A DNA stretch of 64,000 nucleotides from assembly GCF_963576675.1 (NCBI RefSeq), contig NC_088911.1, forward strand, positions 73,189,256 to 73,253,255. Direction: 5' to 3'. Positions 11,274 to 23,116 of this stretch are shown here, one piece after another. The notes beneath the pieces were generated by a model, which worked only from the letters and a program-made list of their open reading frames with translations, had not been told where the DNA came from and did no database searches. The translations under genes were made by a program, and so were the position numbers. Within the stretch, counting starts at the first letter, position 1, and the number at the start of each line of letters is the position of its first letter. This stretch comes from Euphorbia lathyris. Lineage: Eukaryota; Streptophyta; Magnoliopsida; Malpighiales; Euphorbiaceae.

Positions 11274-12775
11274 ATGACTCTGGGGTGTGAACAGTAGACG
11301 TTGGGTATCACAGGAAGTAATTGCGGAGTCGTTATATATTGGATTGAGCATTTATCACTCCCGATAAATGGGAGATACATCCATGGATCGCTTGTGGAAG
11401 ACTCGACTATAAATTATTGCAAGGTGATAACTTAAGAGTAAGAAATACATATTTCACTTAACCTATCTTTTTGAGTTGACTCAGCCTGTACAAGCAAAAT
11501 GAACGTCTCGCTATATGTGACTTGACATCACCCATAGTCATAAGATTCAGTTCAAGGATGTAGTTGATAAAGGATCGAATTATACTGTAACTAATACGGA
11601 AAGGTTAACGACAGAATCAACCTGTCTTCTTATAGCTTTGGGGGAATGATTACGGACTTGCTAATCACATACTCTGTACATCATTCCGTTATGCAAAGAT
11701 TAAATATAATTCTTTGAAAATTAATTTAATAACGTTGCATACGGCTAGAAGCAATAAGAACTTAATAGATCACACATAAGACTTGGAACCTAAAAGAGAG
11801 ATAGATGTTAATTAATTGATAGAGGCCCAATTGAGCCCAATAAGGGGGTCGAAATTCATGTAGTGATATACATGAATAATTAATTTGATTTTATTAATCC
11901 TAATTAGATTAGGAATATGAATTAAATTAATTAAGAGATAATTAAGTTAGGAGTTTTAATTAGATTAATATACTCCTATTATTATCCAATAAGGTTATTA
12001 TTATTATCCTTAATATATTAGATATATAGTGAGATAATAATTAGGAATTCTATTCCGAATGGAATTCCTATTCAGTAACCTAATTCTATCTAACTAGGGA
12101 TTAGATACAAGAGATTATAAATACCCCTTCCCTTAAGATTTTCGAAATCCAAGCAAGCCATACCCTACTTGTGATTTTCGAAATTCACCTAGTCCAAGAG
12201 AGAGAAAATTCGACACCCTTAGTTCGAGGACGAGATTTCTCTACGGCTTCGTTTGATCAATTGATTTTCATCTATTTCTTTTATCCTTGATCTTGTGTTG
12301 ATTAATTAGAGGCAGTCTACTTTGGTTGCTATTCAACGGTTGATTCTAAATTAATCTTCCCGTGTTTTATTTCGTGTTTGGGAACTCGAAGAAGAAAAAC
12401 AAACAAAAGGGAGAAATTCGTTTTACTACTCCTACATTAGGTCAGTTCACGATTTCGTGGATTCCCGGAGATCGAACCGTCGGATCGTCGCGATTTTTGG
12501 ACAGGAGGTTCTAGACATATTCTTCCACGTTTCTACCGAAGGGATTGGCGTTCGGAGGTCTGGAAGGTCTGTTTCGGATAGGGGCAGATTGGTAGACAGT
12601 TTCTATCTCTTTTGAAGTTGTGGGCACTTCGTTTGCAACGGTAGATAGAACTTCTAAAAGGTATTTCTTCTTATCCTTCTTTATATGAAATAACAGTTAA
12701 CTGATCTTGTGGTTAAATGGAAATAAGTTAAAATTTTTATATTTCCGCTGTTATACCTTAGCCTAATTTCCAACA

Positions 12776-13412
12776 GCTTGACACGACTGACGCTTGTGAG
12801 ATTGAGACGACCCTTATTGGTGTGTACAATTCACTAGGACGCTAGGTAAATGAGAGTGTATCCCGATGATATCCGTGACGTATAGATACATTGGAGGGGT
12901 AGCGACATGAGTGAGGGGAATGACTTATTTGGTACATCGGCACGACTCATGATCTAAAAAACAACATAAGCGACTATGCATGAGGTGTATGTGAGGGATT
13001 ATCATCATCGGTTGTAATGACGTACTTCGAAGATACGGGGGGTTACACGGGCTGATGTGACGCTCATGGTACGTCCGAGACTTAAACAGACCATGATGGA
13101 GACGTGCGGGGCATGTGTCCATAGTTTACTTGGTATCGATACTGATAGCAGGGAACCGCCTTTCTGGGAAACACAAGCTTCCTGAAACAGGCTGACATAG
13201 AGGGTGTGTCCTAAACTAGAAGCAAGTGGGACGTGACCACCACATAGGGGGCGTGGGTCAATAGTTAGTTTAAACCCGAGATACAAATACGTAGACGTAC
13301 CAACGGAACCTTGGCGTGCTATGCAGAAAGTGGTAACACACGGGGTGTGCCCTAAACAGGTTAAGCCACAAAGGAGACGCGAATGACATACGTGACGTGC
13401 GCCAATTGTCAG
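12776..13412. repeat. Degenerate tandem repeat, segment 1
   Basis: Diverged repeats built on phrases such as 'gacatacggggtatg' and 'gagacgcatgggata', directly after the Copia-1 LTR. The segment ends at GTCAG (13408-13412), the target duplication of Athila-A. It continues at 27323. Its ORFs are random. Confidence 0.65.
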
Positions 13413-14969
13413 TGTTAAGCCCAAAATATACCTAAAATATCATTAACATTTACATCATTTTTATTACAAATTCGTGTTATTTATATCTGTTTAGATTACT
13501 TTTACTCTCGAATATCTTTCTTTCTTGCAAGGTACCTAAATATTTGGTAAAATCCAAATAGGAACGAAAAAGGATCTAAAACAGAAGAAAAACCCTACAA
13601 AAGGAGTCAAAGACAACGTAAATCGAAAGCGCCAAGTCGAAGACACGAATGAAAGCTAAGAAGTGAGAAAAATCACCGGGCCGTGACAGTGGATCCTCAA
13701 CCCACGGCCGCGACACGCGTGGTATAGCTATTTCTCCCCTTCGTCCGTCGTTCAACTCAATGCTACGTCATTCACGGCCGCGGATTACCATCCTCGGTAA
13801 GTGCAGAAAATTTACAAAGAGCATTTAACACATGCTGAAAATCCAAGAAACGCGTTCGTTCAAGTGGATAAAGACGTCCTTTCACAACGGACACGACTCT
13901 TAACCAATGGATACATCACTTCAAACACAACCCTTCAACATCTATAAATAAAGAGTTGATGTTGAGAAAAAGTGCAGTGAAATGTTATAATATAGATATA
14001 GAATCAGAGCGTAGAACTTATGTCGAAGTTCTAAGTAAACACATTTCGAGAGTTAGAAATTGGATTCTGTACAAAACAAGATGAGGTACACATATTGTTT
14101 ATAGTTTAATTACAACTCAGTAGCGTTTAGACATTGTTCCAGTTTTAGTTTGCATCATGGTAGTGGCCGACCGAATCCCTATTACGAAGTTACAGCGAGA
14201 AGATTGAGTAGAGTGTTCGCCCCTGAGCCTGACAACCTCTTAGGAAACCCAAGGAAAGGAACCGATCAAGCCCTTCACTTGCACGCCCTCGAAGAACTCG
14301 ATGCTCCTTGTTCTCTGTAAACTTGTATCAATTTATATTTCATCTAATAAAGTCCGTTCTATTCGACAAATCGTTATGCAGCACTTATGGTAACCAATCC
14401 AATATAAGTGAGGCTGGTGTTTTCATTAATATGCACTTGAATTCAAAATCATTACAAGGAAACTTTGTTGAACACTTAGGCAAATTATCATCTCGAAAGA
14501 GTTTTAATTTGAGTAAGGGCAACTATCCCGAAAGGGTTTTGTCGCGTTCAAAGCCAATTAATTAGAGGTTCCGTCATTTATTTCATCATCATAATTGATA
14601 CAAAGTTTAAGTTGTTTTCTTTGCTTAATGCAAATGAATAAATTCATTCGTTTTTCTAAAAAGTTCTAAATGTTCATGTTTTGTAAAATTCATCCTTAAA
14701 ATCAGAAGACCTTTCTAACAATCGATTTATTCTAAATATAAAATCTTATTCCAGCATTTTCAAATACTCAAAGTTCACAAATTCAATTAAACAATTTCCT
14801 AAATTCAATTAGACAAATTTCACTTTTCATTTACATTCAATAGTAAATCTAACAAGTTCGAAATTAACAGATTCAAAAAAATAAGTTTTTCGTTAAAAAA
14901 CGTATTCCTGTGGGATCGATATTTTTATTACTACAAGCGAAACCGTGCACTTGCGGAAATCGCTCAACA
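13413..14969 (+). repeat. Athila-A 5' LTR
   Basis: Runs TGTTAAGCCC to CGCTCAACA, 1557 bp. It carries GC-rich hairpins upstream of a TATA box. Confidence 0.93.
13675..13950 (+). promoter_or_regulatory. Athila-A 5' LTR promoter: hairpins plus TATA
   Basis: The first inverted repeat is GGCCGTG ... CACGGCC (about 13679-13709). The second is CCGCGGAT/ATCCTCGG with a 4-nt loop (13778-13797). TATAAATA lies at 13943-13950, 145 bp after the second hairpin. Confidence 0.65.
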
Positions 14970-14975
14970 AGTTTC

Positions 14976-14993
14976 TGGCGCCTTTGTGGGGGA
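14976..14993 (+). promoter_or_regulatory. Athila-A primer-binding site (tRNA-Asp like)
   Basis: TGGCGCCTTTGTGGGGGA, 6 nt after the LTR. It differs at three positions from the tRNA-Asp complement used by the LARD, so priming by tRNA-Asp is likely but not certain. Confidence 0.65.
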
Positions 14994-15162
14994 TATGCCA
15001 AAATTTTTGACAAAATTTTTATTTTTCGTATTTTATTTTCGAATCTAGGTTTATACATTATTTTTATACAATTTTTATATTTTATTTATTTTCAGTTATA
15101 TAACATACTTGTTTTCAATTTTGTTTTGAAGGTAGTTTGGCTCGTGTAACAATTTCAAGTTC

Positions 15163-17678
15163 ATGCGCAGTTTGCGAAATTCGGGCACGCCACCAGATCC
15201 TTTAGATCTAGAAATTGAAAGAACGCTTAAGAAAAATAAGAAAAACAACAAAAACAAAGACAAAACACCCTTAAAAACCAAAGTAGACCAGCCAGAGATT
15301 ATGGCCGATCCACCGACACTTATGGATTATGCTAGGCCAGGAATGGCCGGTGTAACTAATAGTGTAGTTAGACCCCGTATAAACGCAAATCAATTTGAAA
15401 TTAAGCCTGCTTTGCTTAATATGTTGCAAAACAACGTAACGTTTTATGGACTACCTAACGAAAACCCTAATGCACATTTGACAAATTTCTTAGAAATTTG
15501 TGACACTTTTAAAATTACTGATGTAACAGCCGAAGCAATCAAACTTCGCCTCTTTCCTTTCACTTTGAAGGATAAGGCAAAAATTTGGTTAACTTCTATG
15601 CCTGCTGCAACATTTGAAACTTGGGACCAATTAGCCCAAGTATTTTTACAAAAATATTTTCCCTTAGCAAAAACCGCAAGAGTCATCAAAGAGTTGACAT
15701 CTTTTACACAAAATGATAATGAAACTCTTTATGAAGCTTGGGAACGTTTTAAAGAACTTCAACGTTTATGCCCCACCACCAATTGCCAGATGCACTTTTA
15801 ATGCAGACATTCTATAATGGATTAAATCCTACAACTAGAGGTTCATTAGATGCTATGTCTGGAGGGTTATTTATGAAGAAGACGTCCGCCCAAGCAAGAG
15901 AACTTTTGGAAGAAATGGCAATCAACAGCAGTATGTGGCCCGCCGAGCGTGGCCATATACCGACGGCGAAACCATCATCCTCAGGTACATCATCAGTTAA
16001 AGGTATAATGAATCTTGATCCAGTAGCAATGTTACAAGCCCAATTTTCTGCCTTATCGCACAAAATTGATAAATTTATGGCATCATGCGATCCTAATGAT
16101 CCAATCCAGAGAGACATTGATTACGAAGGTATGAATGAGATAGAACAGGTAAATTTTGTCCAAGGACAAAACCAAACTACTAATCCTTATTCTAATACTT
16201 ATAATCCTGGATGGAGAAATCATCCTAACTTTAACTGGAAAGATGGTAATAATAATAATAATGCAAATGCTAATCAATATCGGATAAATAATTATCAAAA
16301 TCAAACAAGAGATACGATTAGCACTTTATCTTCAAAAATCGACAAATTTATTGATGCTATGAATGGAAAGGTAAGTAATCAAGACGATGGTTTTAAACGG
16401 ATCGAAAATAAATTCGATCAGCTTATCAAAAACCAATCATCTAGCATCCATAATTTGGAGGTTCAAATTGGACAACTTGCTAAATCAATTCCATCCCGCA
16501 AAGAGGGAAGTCTTCCCAGCCAAACGGAAGAAAATCCGAAAGAGCATGTTAAGGCTATCACTCTTCGCTCAGGAAAAAACTACTTAGGTCCGGAAATGCC
16601 CGGAAATTCAACTTTACCTGGAAATGATTTACCAAAATCCAAAGAAGATACATTAAAACAAAAAGATACGCCAATTGACTCTAATCCAAAACCTTTTGTA
16701 CCAAAACCACCTTTTCCACACAGGGTCCGAAATAAGGACCATGATAAACAACTTTTATCATTTTTAGATAAACTTAAAAATTTGCATATAAATTTAACAT
16801 TCATGGATGCAATTACGCAAATTCCTAACTATGGAAAATTCTTGAAAGATTTAATTTCAAAAAAGATTAGTTGGGAAGGAATTTCATCCATTTCACTTTC
16901 TGAAGAATGTAGTTCGATAGTATCAAGAAAATTACCTACTAAACTCAAAGATCCCGGATGCTTTACCATTCCGTGTACTTTGGGAAATATGGAATTCCCA
17001 AGTTGTCTTTGTGATTTAGGAGCTAGTATAAACTTGATGCCATTGTCTATTTTTGAGAAATTAGGTTTAGAAGAAGACATCAATCGTACCAATATGGTTT
17101 TGCAATTAGCGGATCAATCCACTAAAAGACCATATGGTATAATTGAAGACGTTTTGGTGAAAGTTGACAAATTTATTTTTCCTACTGACTTTGTTATCTT
17201 AGATTTTGCTTATGATGCTAATTGTCCGCTAATCTTTGGTAGACCATTCATGAACATGGGACGTGCTCTAGTTGATGTGTCGGAAGGAAAAGTAGTTTTA
17301 AGAATAGGTGACGATAAGATCGAGTTCGATATGAATCAAGCAATGAAATATCCTATGGAGGATTTCGCTTGTATGAAGCTTGATTTAGTTGAAGAATGTG
17401 TTAATGAAATTGTTCAAAGAGAAGAAATAATGGAACCTATAATGGGTGAAGAATTAGAAGATAAGGACCCAGAGCCTTTGATTCGAGAAGATGGACCAGT
17501 TCCGCCTTCAGTAATAGTTCCACCTAAATTAGAACTTAAAGAATTACCAAACCATCTGAGATACACTTTCCTAGGCGGAAGTGATACTCTACCTATAATC
17601 ATCTCTAACAAATTAACAGAAAATCAAGAAGAAAAATTGAAAGAAGTTGTTAGAAATAGAATAGGAAGTATGGGATGA
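15163..17678 (+). pseudogene. Athila-A gag and protease
   Basis: Begins at ATG 15163 with a basic N-terminus, then a capsid-type domain (FYGLPNENPNAHL ... WLTSMPAATF ... FLQKYFP). One base is missing in the C-run near 15771-15774. The first frame stops at 15801 and the protein continues in the frame that runs to 17678 (LMQTFYNGL ...). An Asn-rich middle and a conserved segment (HVKAITLRSGK) follow. The aspartic protease has the D-x-G site in CDLGASINLMP. No CCHC zinc knuckle was seen. The frame ends at a TGA (17676-17678) where the family has tryptophan. Gag would build the particle and protease would cut the polyprotein. Confidence 0.88.
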
Positions 17679-20429
17679 CAGATTTCAGATTTAAAAGGAA
17701 TTAATCCTAGTATTGTAATGCATAGGATTCACTTAGAAGAAGATAAGCCACCTAAAGCGGATAGACAAAGACGTTTAAATCCGAACATGAAAGAAGTAGT
17801 AAAAAATGAGATTACTAAACTTTTAGACAATGGAATCATTTATCCTATTTCGGATAGTGAATGGGTTAGTCCAATCCATTGTGTACCCAAAAAGGGAGGT
17901 ATAACTGTAGTAAGGAATGATGAAGGTGAATTAATACCTACGCGAACCACCACCGGTTGGAGGGTTTGTATAGATTATAGGAACCTAAATAAGGCAACTA
18001 GGAAATATCATTTTCCTTTACCTTTCATCGATCAAATGATCGAAAGGATAGCCGGTCATGCATTTTATTGTTTTCTTGATAGTTATTCCGGATTCTTTCA
18101 AATATATATTTACCCGGATGACCAAGATAAAACAACCTTCACATGTCCTTATGGAACATTTGCATATAGAAGAATGCCTTTTGGTCTATGTAATGCACCA
18201 GCAACTTTTCAACGTTGTATGACTGCAATTTTTAATGATTTCATCGAAGATATCATGGAAGTATTTATGGATGATTTTTCAGTTTATGGAGATTCTTTTG
18301 ATGCATGTTTAAAAAACTTAGATAAAGTTCTTTCTAGATGCGAAGAAACGAATTTAGTATTAAATTGGGAAAAATGTCATTTCATGGTTGACGAAGGAAT
18401 TGTTTTAGGTCATAAAATATCCGAAAAAGGATTAGAAGTGGATAGAGCAAAAACTTCAGTAATAGAAAAATTACCCCCACCAACAACTGTCAAGGGAGTA
18501 AGATCTTTTCTAGGACATGCAGGTTTTTACAGAAGATTTATAAAAAACTTTTCTGTAATTTCCAAACCACTTACTAATTTACTTATGAAGGATTCAACCT
18601 TCGACTTTAATGAAGATTGCATTAAAGCTTTCGAAACATTGAAAACAGCCTTAGTCAGTGCACCCATAATTGCTAAGCCCGATTGGGATTTACCTTTTGA
18701 AATCATGTGTGATGCAAGTGACCTAGCAGTGGGATGTGTTTTAGGTCAAAGAAAGGATAAAAGATTACATGTTATTTATTATGCAAGTCACACATTGTCC
18801 GGTGCACAATTAAATTACACAACAACAGAAAAAGAGATGTTAGCCGTAGTATTTGCATGTGATAAGTTTAGGTCATACTTGTTAGGATCTAAAGTTATTA
18901 TTTATACAGATCACGCAGCTTTACGTTATCTGTTTGCTAAGAAAGATGCAAACCCGCGTCTGATTAGATGGGTTTTGTTGTTACAAGAATTTGATATAGA
19001 AATTAAAGACAAAAAGGGAGTAGAAAACCTTGTCGCCGATCATCTATCGAGACTAGAAGATGAAAACGGTCCTATAGGTGAAACTGTCGGTATACGAGCT
19101 GATTTCCCCGATGAACATCTCTATCAAGTAGAAAGTATCATGTCACCATGGTATGCAGATTTTGCTAATTATCTTGCAACCGATATTGTTCCGGAAGGAT
19201 TATCTTCCCAACAAATGAAGAAATTTTTCTTCGATATTAAACAATATTTTTGGGAAGATCCCTTTCTATTCAAATCATGTGGTGACGGGATAATTAGGAG
19301 ATGTGTTGGAGAAAATGAATATGAATCTATAATAACAGAATGTCATTCCAGCTCATATGGAGGACATAATGGAGTTAATAAAACGGTAGCTAAAATATTA
19401 GAATGTGGTTTCTTTTGGCCTACAATGTTTAAGGACGTTGGTTCATTTATTACTCGTTGTGATAAATGCCAAAGAACGGGAAATTTAGGAAGGAAAGATG
19501 AGATGCCCCTCAAAAACGTGTTGGAAGTTGAAATCTTCGACATGTGGGGAATTGATTTCATGGGACCTTTTCCGCCTTCCAACGGTAAAACTTACATATT
19601 AGTAGCCGTTGATTATGTTTCGAAGTGGGTTGAAGCAATTGCAACCCCTACGAATGATTCTAAAGTAGTTATTAATTTTCTTGACGATATATTTTGTAGA
19701 TTCGGTTGTCCTAGATTCGTTGTTAGTGATGGCGGTACCCATTTCATAAATCGAAATTTTGATATGCTTATGAAAAAATATGGAGTACGCCACCGCGTGT
19801 CAACGCCATACCATCCTCAGTCGAATGGTCAGACGGAGATCTCAAATAGAGAACTTATATGGATTTTAGAGAAAATTGTTTCATCATCAAGAAAAGATTA
19901 GTCACAAAAACTCAATAATGCGCTATGGGCATACCGTACTGCATTTAAGTCACCAATAGAAATGACTCCATACCGTTTGGTGTATGGAAAAGCATGTCAT
20001 TTACCAGTTGAATTAGAACATAAAGCCTATTGGGCTATTAGAAAACTTAATTTTGATTTACAACAAGCAGGAAAGAAACGTTTGCTTAATTTAAATGAGT
20101 TAGATGAGTTACGACATCTATCGTATGAAAATGCGAGGATTTATAAAGAAAAAGTGAAAAAATGGCACGATGCCAAGATCAAAGTCAAACACTTTAATGT
20201 TGGAGATAAGGTGCTGTTATTTAATTCACGACTTCGTATATTTTCAGGAAAACTTAAGTCCAGATGGGCCGGACCGTATTTAGTCGTCAAAACATTCGAC
20301 TATGGTTCTTTAGAACTCGAGGAAACTAACGGTAATCGTTTTAAAGTTAACGGTAATCGATGTAAAATTTATTACGAAAATATTTCCGAAATAGGAACTA
20401 ATTTCGTAACAAGATTTCCTGACATATAA
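17679..20429 (+). pseudogene. Athila-A pol: RT, RNase H, integrase
   Basis: From the first Met at 17718, RT covers about residues 50-230, with the catalytic box F-M-D-D (183-186) in place of Y-V-D-D. RNase H follows ([22 protein letters not shown]), then integrase with an H-H-C-C finger (ending CDKCQ) and acidic residues in [17 protein letters not shown] and the E of [13 protein letters not shown] at 19899-19901 replaces a tryptophan codon present in Athila-B. The same frame then continues through the integrase C-terminus to TAA 20427-20429. 'LDSYSG' has Ser where Athila-B has Gly. These three changes are all G to A on the coding strand. Confidence 0.92.
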
Positions 20430-20749
20430 ATCATTTCATTTTTCTAATAGTTAGTTTTTATTATTTATTATTTTTATTTTTATTTTTTGTTTTGTTTAGA
20501 TTATATCATTTTATATTAGAATTTTAGATATAGAAAAATATATTCAAGTCATGATTTCAATTAATTTTTAGGATTTTAATGAGAATTAGAAGAAATTCAG
20601 TGATTCTCAGTTGAGAATTTGAAATTCTCAGTTGAGAATTCACATATATAGAATTCTTAAGGAGGTAAAAAATTTCTGAACTTGTAGAGGATTTCAGATT
20701 CTCAGTTGAGAATTCTGATTTCAAATTGAAAGGAAAATTTCTGAACTTA

Positions 20750-21007
20750 CCGAGGATGAGGATTCTCGGTAGAGGATCAGAAATTTGGAGTTTTGACAAC
20801 TGATTTCCGCAAGGAAATCAGCGTGTCGCGACCGCGGGTCAGCATCCTCGGTCGCGACACGGGGAAATTATGCAAAAATTGACCATTTTTCCAGCAGATG
20901 CAACTCTTCAGAAACGAAGCGTTAAGTTTCTTCATTTCTAAAAGGGTTGTTTCATGCATTTTCATTTCAAAAACAACACCTCTTTTCGTCTTAGGATCTT
21001 ATAAATA
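20750..21007 (+). promoter_or_regulatory. Internal promoter of Athila-A accessory ORF 1
   Basis: Hairpins: CCGAGGAT/ATTCTCGG (20750-20769) and a perfect 12-bp stem GTGTCGCGACCG/CGGTCGCGACAC with a 14-nt loop (20823-20860). TATAAATA follows at 21000-21007, 139 bp after the stem. The ATG is at 21135. Just upstream (about 20590-20720) are repeats of TTCTCAGTTGAGAA. Athila-B has the same layout. Confidence 0.65.
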
Positions 21008-21134
21008 GGTTCTAGATGTTCAGTTTTCTGTCACTTTCTTTTCATCTCTATCAGAACAATTCTCTGATTTTCTTACCATTCAACAACCCAGAAATTAAGT
21101 TCAAAACCTTTCTTCCTTACTCATTCCAAACACC

Positions 21135-22082
21135 ATGACTTCCTCAAACACTTCATCTAAGAAAGTTATTGCTTCACGCAATAAACGTGTTGATATATCA
21201 GAGCGTTTACGGATGTAACTTTCCCATCTTCAATCATGATGAGGGAAGGCGCTTTTTGAAGCTTCGATACATATTCTTTGTCGGAATGCTATACATGGAT
21301 GACTTTCTTAACGATCAGTTGGGAATTAAAGATGATATGAGTCGCTACATGAACGTTTAGGATGGACCAGATTTGTTGATATGAAGTTTCCTATAATTGG
21401 AGACTGGATATTAGAGTTCTTCTGTACGGTTCGCTTTGTTAACAAGCGTCGGGTGCGTCTTAGTTTTCGTCGGGATGGCAAAACTTTCACTTTTGGATAT
21501 CCAGAATTACATGCTTGGTTTGGTTTTCCCTTGAAGGATACTACCAAACGTCATCATGGAAGAGATATGACGTCTACTGATATTTGGCGAATGCTCACCG
21601 GCATCTGGCCTTTCAACCCTAAACTTGCCTATAATAAGTCTTTCTATTCCAACTCTATGCTATATTTGCATAAGTTTCTGAGTCACAGCCTGTTCGGTCG
21701 CACGTTCAGTAGTGTCGTCCAAGAATCTGATCTTTATGTCCTTGGCGATATATTTCAAGGCAACGTGGTTGATTCTTCAAAACTTCTGATGGAGGGTCTT
21801 GTTGCCGCATCTAGATCCAAGGCTAAGAAGGTTGGATTCGGGAATATTATATGTGGAATAATTCTAGGGACCAAGGGAAGTATTTCTGTTCCTTGGAGTG
21901 ATGCTGAATCTTTCCCAATGCTAGACTATGAGTTTTTAGAATATGAAGGTCTAGTGAAACGAGTATTTCGATCAGGACCAAATTTTCTTTCTGCACCAGA
22001 ACGTCAAGCCTTCGTGCAGTTGAAAATAGAACGCTATAGGGCTAAGAAAATCCCGATTGAAAGGGACGAATTTTTAGCATAG
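21135..22082 (+). pseudogene. Athila-A accessory ORF 1, broken
   Basis: The span of 948 nt (316 codons) equals that of Athila-B. Relative to B there is one extra base near 21207 and one missing base near 21350, so about 140 nt are out of frame but the rest is open to 22082. The protein has no evident signal peptide or membrane segment. It shares with accessory ORF 2 the block F-P-x-I ... V-N/N-K-R, a 'S(H/F)SLFGR' motif after H-K-(F/Y)-L-S, and a Gly-rich 'xxNxIxxIxLG' segment. It resembles my recollection of the Athila ORF-1 family, but its function is unknown. It probably had its own transcript, given the TATA box 135 bp before the ATG. Confidence 0.75.
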
Positions 22083-22559
22083 CTTTTGTTTCATTTGTTT
22101 GTAAATATGTTTCTATTCAATAAAAATCTTTCTCTTTTGCATTATTTCCTGTTTTTGATTATTTGGTTAAACTAACATTTAATTCCATAATTCTAAACTA
22201 ATGCACTTATTAAATGCAAACTTAATCCATTCATTACTAATTAAATGATTAATAACTAAGTTTCAATTCCTTAAATAAAGATTCATTTAACTTACATTAA
22301 TAAATGCACATAAATGCTTCAATTAATTTTAGTTCCAAACCTTTCCTATTCTTAATTTAACATCCATTAATTAAAGCATTTTTCATTTATTTTTCCATTA
22401 ATAAGGATAAACCTTTGGTTTTCCTTATCATTTAATGTTTTACATTTATGTTCTTAAGTACAGATTACATTGTCCAGGAGTACAGGATCAAATTTATCAA
22501 AGAAATTACACAAATAGGAGTTAATATGCAGATTTGGGTAGCCACGAGGTGATCCGCGT

Positions 22560-22904
22560 CCGAGAATTAATGGATTCTCGGTAACTTCAGCAAATTTACT
22601 CCAATTTCAGACAAAAAATTCGCTGCCAAACGCAATTCGTGGCCGCGAATGGTGTATTTCTCGGTAACTTCAGCAAATTCCCACAACAATTCAAAGAAAA
22701 AATTGGATGAAAAACGCGATCCGCGGCCGCGGATACACATCCACGACCGCGATAAAGGCAACTCCAAGTCCGGATTTTTGGCCTAATTTTCAACCTTTTT
22801 CCTATTCAACCTCTACTTACACCTCTTCCTATTCCAACTATACCAATTACTCTTCCTATTCCTACTCTACCTATTAATCTTCCTCTTCAAACCCTATATA
22901 TATA
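22560..22904 (+). promoter_or_regulatory. Internal promoter of Athila-A accessory ORF 2
   Basis: Hairpins: CCGAGAAT/ATTCTCGG (22560-22581), a weak one near 22635-22665, and CGCGGCCGCGGAT/ATCCACGACCGCG with a 4-nt loop and two G-T pairs (22722-22751). TATATATATA is at 22895-22904, 143 bp after the last stem; the ATG is at 23117. The rest of 22083-23116 is AT-rich spacer without a gene. Confidence 0.62.
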
Positions 22905-23116
22905 CCTATTCCTTACACAACCCTTACACCACCTCCAATTTTAACCAATTCCCTACTCTTACCTCTTCCCAATACTTCACTTTTACTCTTCCCAATTTCA
23001 TCATTACCCTTTTTAATCACTTACCCCTTTCAATTCAAGTCTCCATACAACACTTCTACTTCATCTTCAGCCTCAAGCTTTTCTCTCTTTTCATCTAAAC
23101 CCTAAACACCATAACC

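Larger units (their letters stand above)
1..12775 (+). mobile_element. Copia-1: Ty1/copia element, 5' end outside window
   Basis: The order is leader, gag, protease remnant, integrase, reverse transcriptase, RNase H, polypurine tract and 3' LTR, as in Ty1/copia. The LTR runs TG to CA (5132 to 12775) and is split by a LARD inserted at 5704. No LTR end and no primer site is visible in 1-1372, so the 5' LTR lies to the left or is lost. The coding region carries a protease deletion, an in-frame stop and at least two frameshifts, so this copy is dead. The same family recurs as Copia-2 on the minus strand. The clade within copia (Tork/TAR/Angela-like) was not resolved. Confidence 0.9.
5132..12775 (+). 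repeat. Copia-1 3' LTR, split by LARD insertion
   Basis: The LTR begins TGTTGGGGTTTAG and ends TTTCCAACA. It occupies 5132-5703 and 11279-12775, about 2069 bp without the insert and its duplicated 5 bp. Continuity across the insert is confirmed by Copia-2, whose LTR reads straight through this site in reverse (near 50450). The Copia-2 LTR lacks about 230 bp near the 3' end, corresponding roughly to 12390-12620. Confidence 0.88.

Noticed and set aside
14308..14565. An 85-codon ORF repeated in both Athila-A LTRs and the Athila-B LTR
   Set aside because: No ATG near its start, no recognisable domain, and preservation is explained by the youth of the LTRs; the old relic does not keep it.
15771..15801. 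Programmed frameshift in Athila-A gag
   Set aside because: The shift lies inside the capsid region and not at a gag-pol boundary; a one-base loss in a C-run is simpler. The matching part of Athila-B is outside the window.
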